In this document: positions 1 through 5,163 of the stretch, in pieces
How positions within the stretch are numbered: position 1 is the first letter of the stretch
How the letters are laid out: the number at the start of each line of letters is the position of its first letter
Assembly (NCBI GenBank): GCA_016780605.1
Contig: JADHLS010000182.1
Span: 1 to 8,641 of the forward strand
Direction of reading: 5' to 3'
Length of the DNA stretch: 8,641 bases
Origin: Reyranella sp.
GTDB taxonomy: Bacteria > Pseudomonadota > Alphaproteobacteria > Reyranellales > Reyranellaceae
Translations under genes and position numbers: made by a program
The notes under the pieces: model-generated
Database searches by the model: none
What the model saw: only the letters and a program-made list of their open reading frames with translations
Told to the model about the DNA's origin: nothing

Positions 1-2
1 AG

Positions 3-1136
3 CTGGCGAACTTCTACTTGCAGCTGCTGCAGTCGACGGCGCCCAACACGCTGTCACAGCTCACCGGCGAGGTGACGACAGCGCCGCAGAACGCCTCGTT
101 CACGGTGTTCGGACAGTTCCTGGGCACGATCTTCGGCCAGACCGGCAGCGCCCGCGCCCTGGGTGGGGCGACGCAGACGTCGCAAGCCGCCGCCGATGCT
201 CGCGGCGCCCGAGTGGCGCTGGCCGACGCCTGCGTGGGCGAAAGCTGCGACAGCGACGGCCAGCCGGCCGCACGCCGCTATACCGCCTGGGCACAGGGCT
301 TCGGCGGTTCGGGCAGCATCGACGGCAATACCACGGTCGGCAGCTCGCGCGTCGACATGAGCACCGGCGGCGGTGCGCTGGGCATGGACATCCACCTCGA
401 CAGAAACGCGCTGATCGGCTTCACGCTCGGCACGACATCCGCGGGCTACACGCTCACCGACATTATGAGCTCGGGCGGCGCGCGCTCGATCGTGTTCGGA
501 CTCTATGGCGGCTACACCGCCGGCCCGGCCTATGTCGACGCTGCCCTCGCCTATGCCTACAACACCTACACGTCCAACCGCTTCATCGGCACCGGGTCGC
601 TGAGCGAGATCGAGAACGCCTCGTTCAGCGCCTCGCAGTATGGCGGCCGCATCGAAAGCGGCTGGCGCTTCGGCTTCGACAGGAACGTCGTGACGCCGTT
701 CGCCGGCCTGACCGTCCAGGCGTTGTCGCTGCCGGGCTACACCGAGACCTCGACCAACCTGCTGGCCGGCGGACCGGGCATGCTGGGCGTCAGCGTCCAG
801 GCGCAGACCACCACGTCGGTCCGCTCCACGCTCGGCGCGCAGTTCGAGACCGCCATCACCGCCAACGACGACGCGGTGTTCCGCCCGCGCCTGCGGCTCG
901 GCTGGGCGCACGAGTACAATACGAACCGCAATGCCACCGTGACGCTCAGCACCGTGCTGCCCAATGCGCCGTTCCTGGTGACCGGCGCGCAGCCCAACGC
1001 CGATTCCCTGGTCGTCGGCGCAGGCGTCGAGCTCGAGCTTCACCGCATGGTGCGCCTGTACGGCCAGTTCGACGGCGACTTCGCGGGCAACGCGCGCGCC
1101 TTTGCCGGCACCGGCGGACTGCGCCTGGTCTGGTAG
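3..1136 (+). CDS. Autotransporter C-terminal fragment (outer-membrane beta-barrel domain), 5' end outside window
   Basis: This is the C-terminal 377 residues of a type V (classical) autotransporter. The frame is open to the left edge, so the protein starts outside the window; the TTG at 18 is internal. Residues ~1-45 (LANFYLQLLQ, then TLSQLTGEV and FTVFGQFLGTIF) resemble the helical linker that precedes the translocator and threads the pore. Residues ~46-90 are an Ala/Gly-rich spacer with two close cysteines (ACVGESC). From about residue 96 (WAQGFGG) to the end there are ~280 residues of alternating aromatic and glycine beta-strands (GLYGGYTAG, YGGRIESGWRFGF, RPRLRLGWAHEY, RLYGQFDGDF), the usual size of a 12-stranded barrel. 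The protein ends in GGLRLVW with a C-terminal aromatic, the BAM recognition signal of outer-membrane proteins. By family knowledge the barrel inserts in the outer membrane and displays or releases the passenger. The passenger is not visible, so no function can be given. No T-rich terminator follows the stop. Confidence 0.92.
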   Translation: MANFYLQLLQSTAPNTLSQLTGEVTTAPQNASFTVFGQFLGTIFGQTGSARALGGATQTSQAAADARGARVALADACVGESCDSDGQPAARRYTAWAQGFGGSGSIDGNTTVGSSRVDMSTGGGALGMDIHLDRNALIGFTLGTTSAGYTLTDIMSSGGARSIVFGLYGGYTAGPAYVDAALAYAYNTYTSNRFIGTGSLSEIENASFSASQYGGRIESGWRFGFDRNVVTPFAGLTVQALSLPGYTETSTNLLAGGPGMLGVSVQAQTTTSVRSTLGAQFETAITANDDAVFRPRLRLGWAHEYNTNRNATVTLSTVLPNAPFLVTGAQPNADSLVVGAGVELELHRMVRLYGQFDGDFAGNARAFAGTGGLRLVW

Positions 1137-1509
1137 CTGCCGCGATGCCTGCACTGCCGTCAGCGGTGCGGGAGGTTTCCGAGGTTTGCGAAGTTTCCGG
1201 AACCCCTCTTGTGGTCCTCCTATGCATGCACTGCAGTCGGTGGTGCTTGGAGGTTTCCAGGGTTTCCCGCAGCTTCTTCCGGGTGGAGAGGCCCCCGAAT
1301 GTGAGACAGGACAAGGCGCACGGGATGATCCACTTCAGGCGCGAGCGGCTGAGCCCACAATCGGATAAACGATGTATAGAACGATAGTCGGGTGCACTTT
1401 GGCATAGACTAGAGTGCTTGTCAATAACCAAGGTGCTTTTTCCGAGATCATCACGTTGACCGAACCAATCAATCTATGATGGCGGCGCGCGTCGTCGCAA
1501 AATGCCGGC
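1137..1509. other. Intergenic region between autotransporter and DinB-family gene
   Basis: These 373 bases hold no convincing gene. Short open frames occur here on both strands, but none has a ribosome site, a recognisable domain or neighbour-like codon use. The left part (1145-1283) is an imperfect direct repeat described separately. Positions ~1363-1480 are clearly richer in A/T than the flanking genes, which suggests that the promoter of the DinB/lipoprotein unit lies here. A TATGAT hexamer at 1475-1480 is a good -10 match about 30 nt before the DinB start, but no -35 box sits at normal spacing (TTGACC at 1456-1461 leaves only 13 nt). No intrinsic terminator for the autotransporter gene is visible. 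Confidence 0.6.
1145..1283. repeat. Imperfect direct repeat (two ~57-62-nt copies, offset 77) with conserved hairpin
   Basis: Copy A (1145-1201) and copy B (1222-1283) align with one small indel in the middle and further differences at the right end. The first 25 bases match at 21 positions, and the block GGAGGTTTCC is identical. Each copy starts with a 7-bp stem and 5-nt loop: GCACTGC/GCGGTGC at 1151-1169, and GCACTGC/GTGGTGC at 1228-1246. The C-to-T change in the 3' arm of copy B keeps pairing as a G-T wobble. After the hairpin, copy A carries three tandem 9-mers (1172-1198: GAGGTTTCC, GAGGTTTGC, GAAGTTTCC), and copy B carries two plus a degenerate third. The function is unknown. It could be a degraded interspersed repeat, or paired sites in the RNA or DNA downstream of the autotransporter. 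Confidence 0.65.
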
Positions 1510-2019
1510 ATGAAGGAGCATTACACGACCTTCGCCGGCTACAATGCCTGGGCGAACCGCCGCCTGTACGACGCCGCCGCGCTGTTGAGCGATGCCGAGT
1601 ACCGCGCCGACCAGGGCGCGTTCTTCAAGTCGATGCATGGCACGCTGAACCACCTGCTGACGACCGACCGCATCTGGATGAAGCGCTTCACCGGCGAGGG
1701 TGACGCACCGGACCGGCTGGACGCAATCCTGCACGAGCGGTTGGTGGACCTGCGGGCGGCGCGCGAGGCCGAGGACCGGCGCATCGTCTCCTACATCGAC
1801 GGGCTCGACGACGCCCGGCTGGCGGGCGTGATCCGCTATCGCCGCGTCTCCACACCCGATGAGTTCGTGCAGAAGCTGATGCCGGCGCTCGACCACTGGT
1901 TCAACCACCAGACCCACCATCGCGGTCACGCGCATATGATCCTGACCAGCCTGGGCAAGAAGGCGCCGGAGCTCGACCTGCTGTACTATCAACGCCTGGT
2001 CGAAGCCGGCCAGGCCTGA
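1510..2019 (+). CDS. DinB family metal-dependent protein (DinB/YfiT four-helix bundle)
   Basis: This 169-residue protein has the length and layout of DinB/YfiT-like metalloproteins. Residues 8-20 (FAGYNAWANRRLY) match the typical first helix with its N-x-W-A-N core. His48 (in LNHLL) and the HxxxH pair His133/His137 (in NHQTHHRGH) are at the usual places of the three-histidine metal site, normally Zn or Ni. Family members include thiol-dependent S-transferases (bacillithiol, mycothiol, glutathione) and many proteins with no known substrate; the E. coli DNA polymerase also called DinB is unrelated. The likely location is the cytoplasm, since no signal peptide or membrane segment is seen. The ATG at 1510 was chosen because the conserved first helix begins within ten residues of it. 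No clear Shine-Dalgarno precedes it, so translation may be leaderless or weak. The stop is followed 11 nt later by the start of a small lipoprotein gene, suggesting a two-gene unit. Confidence 0.94.
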   Translation: MKEHYTTFAGYNAWANRRLYDAAALLSDAEYRADQGAFFKSMHGTLNHLLTTDRIWMKRFTGEGDAPDRLDAILHERLVDLRAAREAEDRRIVSYIDGLDDARLAGVIRYRRVSTPDEFVQKLMPALDHWFNHQTHHRGHAHMILTSLGKKAPELDLLYYQRLVEAGQA

Positions 2020-2020
2020 C

Positions 2021-2024
2021 GAGG
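2021..2024 (+). promoter_or_regulatory. Ribosome binding site deciding the lipoprotein start
   Basis: GAGG lies just after the DinB-family stop codon (TGA at 2017-2019). The first in-frame ATG (2025) directly abuts this site, while the second ATG (2031) sits 6 nt downstream at normal spacing. This favours 2031 as the start of the small lipoprotein. Confidence 0.6.
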
Positions 2025-2030
2025 ATGGCG

Positions 2031-2225
2031 ATGCGCCTGCTTGTATTGTTCAGCGTTCTTCTGGTTGCAGCCTGCGCCGACTCCGGACAGCCCGGCTCGG
2101 CGCAAAGGGAAATCGCCGTTCCCGACCGTCTGCTGGGCAACACCTATTCCGGCGGCACGTACAGGCCGATCGCCAACACCGGGACCGGCCTCGTGCGCCG
2201 CGACTCATTGCAGTCGACATACTGA
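2031..2225 (+). CDS. Small predicted lipoprotein, function unknown
   Basis: This is a 64-residue protein with a clear lipoprotein signal: a positively charged start (MR), a hydrophobic core (LLVLFSVLLV), and a lipobox VAAC with the acceptor cysteine at residue 15. After lipidation and cleavage only about 50 residues would remain. Asp at +3 after the cysteine (C-A-D) does not give the +2 Asp inner-membrane retention signal, so outer-membrane sorting is plausible. The mature part is polar (Gly, Ser, Thr, Tyr, Arg) with no recognised domain; the stretch NTYSGGTYRPIANTGTGLV is low in hydrophobics and probably extended or disordered. The start was placed at the second ATG because of GAGG 6 nt before it; using the ATG at 2025 would add two residues. 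The gene follows the DinB-family gene by 11 nt and its last 21 bases overlap, tail to tail, the end of the metallophosphoesterase gene. I do not recognise a family. The signal peptide supports a real gene, but its shortness leaves doubt. Confidence 0.7.
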   Translation: MRLLVLFSVLLVAACADSGQPGSAQREIAVPDRLLGNTYSGGTYRPIANTGTGLVRRDSLQSTY

Positions 2226-3767
2226 CTGACGGCGATCGCGGCGCGGCCAAGCTGAATCGCAAGTCGCCAGCACGCGGCTGGTCTCCGACATCATCACCCC
2301 TGTCCAGGCGCCGTGCTTGCCGGGCTCGATCAGCATGGCGCCGTGATCCATCACGCCCGTGACGGCGGCGTCGACGCCGTCGAGCCGCGGAACCTGGATG
2401 GCGTGGCGGTCGTCGGGTGACGGCGGCACCGGGGTATTGTGCGACAGCACGATGCCGGCCGTGCCGACGATGAGCTGCGGCGGGCGGCGATCGCCGAAAC
2501 CGATGGCCTGGAAACGGTGCATATGGCCCGACATGACAGCCGCAACGTTCGCCGGAAGCCCGTCTGGAAAGACCCTGGCCAGCGCCTGCTGCTCGGTGAG
2601 ATTGATGAAGCCGTACGGCTCGCTGCCGGCCGGCCCGCCATGGATCTTCCTGACCACGCCCCAGAACGGCCGGTGAGTGACCAGCCAAGTCGGCCGGCGC
2701 TCGCCCAGGATGGCGGCAACGCGGCGGAATTGCTCGACATAGGCGTCGAGGTTGTAGAGGTAGACATCGCCGGCATTGGCCGAATCGATCGAAATGAGGT
2801 CGAGGTCGCCGAGCTTCAGCCGCATGGGCGGCGTGATGCGGACGGGAAACGGCTGGCCTTCGAAAGGCAGGGCCCGCGGCCAGGCACCGGGCTGCCAACC
2901 AGCGGGCGTCTGGTCCGGGCATTGCTCCTGGCGCCGATCGCCGCCGAGCAACACCGACGCCGGATCGAGCAGGTAGAACCAGCCCGGCCCGGCCCGGCTG
3001 CAGAGCTCATGGTTGCCGCGCACGAACAGCCAGGGTGCCGTCTTCATCAGGCGGGCCGCCGGCACGAAGAAGTCGTCGCGCCATGCCGACCAAGTATCGG
3101 GCACCGGACTGCCCTGCATGTTCTGGCTCCAGTAGCCCGGGCCAAGCGGCTCCTCGGGCACGTCGTCCTCGTCATCGAGGTCGCCGGTGTCGTAGATCCT
3201 CACCGTCATCGGCTGGGCGAAGCCGGTGGTGCGCGGCGACAACACCATGTCGCGCGGCGTATTGCGGTAGTTGTAGTCGCCGACATGGACGATCAGGTCG
3301 GCGGCCGAGCGCTTCTCGTCCTCGGCGATGACGCCGAACGGCCAGACGCGGGTGAAGCCATCGCCGGTGCAAGGCTGCGGCTTCATCACGGTCACGCCGC
3401 GGCAGCCGCTGTCGCCCATCAGCAGCACGCGGCGAGGGGTTCCCGCCGTAACAAGCGGCAGCTCGAGGCGGCGATCGCCGACCACCACTGCGGCGACCTC
3501 GCCGAAGGGATAGAGCGTCTCGCACACCAGCACGTCGTCGAAGCGCCCAAGCGAGGGCCGCTGACGCGGCGTCATGGATTGCCAGGCGCCCGACGCGCGC
3601 TGCAGGACGGGACAAGTCGTCGCGCGCTCGACGACGGCGCGGGCGATCGCCACAGGCTCGCCGTTCGCACCCTCGCCCCACAGGACGAAGGCGAAGGCGG
3701 CGGGCGATTGGGCGCGTGCCGCGGCGGCCAGGCACAGCAAAGCAACGATGGCGAGAACGCGGCGCAT
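2205..3767 (-). CDS. Exported calcineurin-like metallophosphoesterase
   Basis: This is a 520-residue phosphoesterase. Residues 1-19 are a Sec signal peptide (MRRVLAIVAL, then an Ala-rich end ARA before Gln20), so it acts in the periplasm or outside the cell. The metal-ligand motifs of the calcineurin-like fold appear in order: GDSG (Asp119), GDYNYR (Asp164), RGNHE (Asn252-His253), THRP (His365) and GHMH (His415, His417), enough for a two-metal site. Residues ~21-110 form an N-terminal domain before the catalytic fold. The layout resembles bacterial proteins distantly related to purple acid phosphatases, with W-x-x-W-x-x-DFF-x-PA before the PWLFVRGNHE block. Residues 193-206 are an unusual acidic insert. 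The substrate cannot be told. The start at 3767 was chosen for the signal peptide and a GGAG site 6 nt upstream; an earlier in-frame ATG at 3854 would run the reading frame back through the tRNA terminator and into the tRNA gene, so it is rejected. The gene lies 35 nt after that terminator and overlaps the convergent lipoprotein gene by 21 nt. Confidence 0.93.
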   Translation of the reverse strand: MRRVLAIVALLCLAAAARAQSPAAFAFVLWGEGANGEPVAIARAVVERATTCPVLQRASGAWQSMTPRQRPSLGRFDDVLVCETLYPFGEVAAVVVGDRRLELPLVTAGTPRRVLLMGDSGCRGVTVMKPQPCTGDGFTRVWPFGVIAEDEKRSAADLIVHVGDYNYRNTPRDMVLSPRTTGFAQPMTVRIYDTGDLDDEDDVPEEPLGPGYWSQNMQGSPVPDTWSAWRDDFFVPAARLMKTAPWLFVRGNHELCSRAGPGWFYLLDPASVLLGGDRRQEQCPDQTPAGWQPGAWPRALPFEGQPFPVRITPPMRLKLGDLDLISIDSANAGDVYLYNLDAYVEQFRRVAAILGERRPTWLVTHRPFWGVVRKIHGGPAGSEPYGFINLTEQQALARVFPDGLPANVAAVMSGHMHRFQAIGFGDRRPPQLIVGTAGIVLSHNTPVPPSPDDRHAIQVPRLDGVDAAVTGVMDHGAMLIEPGKHGAWTGVMMSETSRVLATCDSAWPRRDRRQSVCRLQ

Positions 3768-3773
3768 GACGGA

Positions 3774-3791
3774 CTCCGGAGGGAACTCCGG
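3774..3791 (-). promoter_or_regulatory. Shine-Dalgarno of the phosphoesterase gene within a small hairpin
   Basis: On the minus strand GGAG (3777-3774) lies 6 nt before the ATG at 3767. Directly upstream, CCGGAG and CTCCGG (arms at 3791-3786 and 3781-3776) form a 6-bp stem with a 4-nt loop whose 3' arm covers the first two bases of the GGAG. The ribosome site could therefore be partly masked in the mRNA. Whether this regulates anything is inference. Confidence 0.45.
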
Positions 3792-3802
3792 GCGATCGTA
3801 GC

Positions 3803-3825
3803 AAAAAGCCCCGCATTGCGGGGCT
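3803..3825 (-). terminator. Intrinsic (rho-independent) terminator of tRNA-Lys
   Basis: On the minus strand an 8-bp perfect stem, AGCCCCGC/GCGGGGCT, with a 3-nt loop (AAT) is followed by a run of T. It lies 17 nt beyond the CCA end of the tRNA. This is the textbook shape and should end the tRNA transcript before the phosphoesterase gene. Confidence 0.92.
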
Positions 3826-3842
3826 CGTTGCATCTCCAGCAA

Positions 3843-3918
<76 letters not shown>

Positions 3919-3950
3919 CCAATTTCTCGGGGCATCGCCGGGAGGGCGCG

Positions 3951-3979
3951 GCTATAGCAAGCAGGTTATCCCTTGTCGA
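3951..3979 (-). promoter_or_regulatory. Sigma70-type promoter of tRNA-Lys with GC-rich discriminator
   Basis: On the minus strand TCGACA (3979-3974, one mismatch to TTGACA) and TATAGC (3956-3951, four of six matches to TATAAT) are separated by exactly 17 nt. Immediately downstream is CGCGCCC, a GC-rich discriminator typical of stable-RNA promoters that are shut down by ppGpp/DksA. Transcription starting about 7 nt after the -10 would give a 5' leader of about 25 nt before the mature tRNA. Spacing and position support it; the boxes were read by eye only. Confidence 0.6.
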
Positions 3980-4017
3980 GTCGGGCGATCAGCCGCTCTC
4001 GACGGCCGTTTTGCGGC

Positions 4018-5151
4018 TCAACGGCGCAGCGGCAGTTGCGCATCGCGATAGACGTTGACCCCAATCAGCAGGCCACAGGCAAACATTACCGAGACCATGG
4101 CGGTGCCGCCGTTGCTGACCAGCGGCAGCGGCACGCCGACCACGGGCAGCAGCCCCATGACCATGGCGGTGTTGATGAAGACATAGAGGAACATCATGGC
4201 GGTGACGCCGAGCGCCACCAGGCGGCCGAAATGGTGCTGGCTGCGCAGCGCGATCGAGAAGCCCCAGACCAGCACCAGGGCGAACAGCGACAGCAGCACC
4301 AGGGCGCCGGCCATGCCCCATTCCTCGACGAAGGTCGTGAAGATGAAGTCGGTCTGCTTCTCGGGCAGGAAGTTCAGCGACGATTGCGTGCCCTTGAGGA
4401 AGCCCTTGCCGAATGCGCCGCCCGAGCCGATGGCGATCTTGGACTGGGTGATGTGATAGCCCGCCCCCAAGGGATCGCGGTCGGGATCGAGGAAGGTGAG
4501 GACGCGCTTGCGCTGGTACTCGTGCATGAACGACCAGGCGATCGGCAGGCAGCCGACGGCGGCGATGCCGGCCATCAGGAACATCCAGACCCGCACGCCG
4601 GCCACAAAAAGCAGCGCCCCGCCGCCCAGCAGCACCATCATCGCCGTGCCGAGGTCGGGCTGGACCATCACCAGGGCGACGGGGGCCAGGATCACGGCGA
4701 GCGGCGGCAAGGTGTAGAGGAACTTCGACGCCTCCTCCTTGCGCAGGCCATGGTAGTAGCGCGCCAGCACCAGGATCACCGCCACCTTGGCGATCTCCGA
4801 GGGCTGGATCTGCATGGGCCCGACCACCAGCCAGCGCTGAGCGCCCATGCCGATCTTGCCGACGACGTCGACGGCGACCAGCAGCAGCATGGAGATGACG
4901 TAGATCGGCCAGGCGAGCGTCAGCCACACCTTGGGATGGATCAGCGCCACCACGAGCATGACGCCCAGGGCCCCGGCGTAGCGTACGGCGTGACGTGCCG
5001 CCCACGGCTCGAAACGCCCGCCTGCCGCCGAGTAGAGCGCCAGCACGCCGAGCCCCGCGATCGCCGTCAGGACGAGCACCAGGCCCCAGTTGATGCGCCA
5101 GATCTTCTCGCCAAAGCCGACGGGTGCCGGGGCGTCGAGCGCCAGACTCAC
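4018..5151 (-). CDS. rodA: Rod-shape-determining protein RodA (SEDS peptidoglycan glycosyltransferase)
   Basis: This 377-residue polytopic inner-membrane protein is of the SEDS family. It polymerises glycan strands from lipid II together with PBP2 in the elongasome. Diagnostic blocks are GAQRWL (103-108), QPSEIAK (116-122), PDLGTA (165-170), the long loop GAGYHITQSKIAIGSGG (229-245), then GKGFLKGTQS and FLPEKQTDFIF, and near the C-terminus GLLPVVGVPLPLVSNGGT (333-350). Asp268 in TDFIF aligns with the catalytic Asp (Asp262) of E. coli RodA. Length is normal and about ten hydrophobic segments are present. The only oddity is SNGG where most family members have SYGG. The start is a GTG, supported by GAGG 8 nt upstream and by its place 10 nt after the mrdA stop. 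It is the last gene of the mre operon. No T-run terminator follows it, so read-through toward the tRNA-Lys unit is possible. Confidence 0.97.
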   Translation of the reverse strand: MSLALDAPAPVGFGEKIWRINWGLVLVLTAIAGLGVLALYSAAGGRFEPWAARHAVRYAGALGVMLVVALIHPKVWLTLAWPIYVISMLLLVAVDVVGKIGMGAQRWLVVGPMQIQPSEIAKVAVILVLARYYHGLRKEEASKFLYTLPPLAVILAPVALVMVQPDLGTAMMVLLGGGALLFVAGVRVWMFLMAGIAAVGCLPIAWSFMHEYQRKRVLTFLDPDRDPLGAGYHITQSKIAIGSGGAFGKGFLKGTQSSLNFLPEKQTDFIFTTFVEEWGMAGALVLLSLFALVLVWGFSIALRSQHHFGRLVALGVTAMMFLYVFINTAMVMGLLPVVGVPLPLVSNGGTAMVSVMFACGLLIGVNVYRDAQLPLRR

Positions 5152-5159
5152 GTTATAGC

Positions 5160-5163
5160 CCTC
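5160..5163 (-). promoter_or_regulatory. Ribosome binding site of rodA overlapping the mrdA stop
   Basis: On the minus strand GAGG (5163-5160) shares its first two bases with the TGA stop of mrdA (5164-5162) and lies 8 nt before the GTG start of rodA. A ribosome finishing PBP2 can re-initiate directly on RodA, fitting the need for matched amounts of this enzyme pair. Confidence 0.7.

Noticed and set aside
18..20. TTG as the start of the autotransporter
   Set aside because: The frame stays open to the left edge and the residues before it continue the linker helix, so the gene is cut by the window.
54..1154. Long open frame antisense to the autotransporter
   Set aside because: It is a shadow of the + strand gene: low-complexity Ala/Arg/Gly/Val composition, no domain, while the + strand encodes a clear beta-barrel.
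1102..1431. Several short open frames in the region after the autotransporter
   Set aside because: They lie over the direct repeat, lack ribosome sites, and their repeated EVS-type residues simply reflect the 9-nt repeats.
1456..1480. TTGACC ... TATGAT as a promoter for the DinB-family gene
   Set aside because: Each box is good, but the spacer is 13 nt, well short of the usual 16-18. Only the -10-like box may be meaningful.
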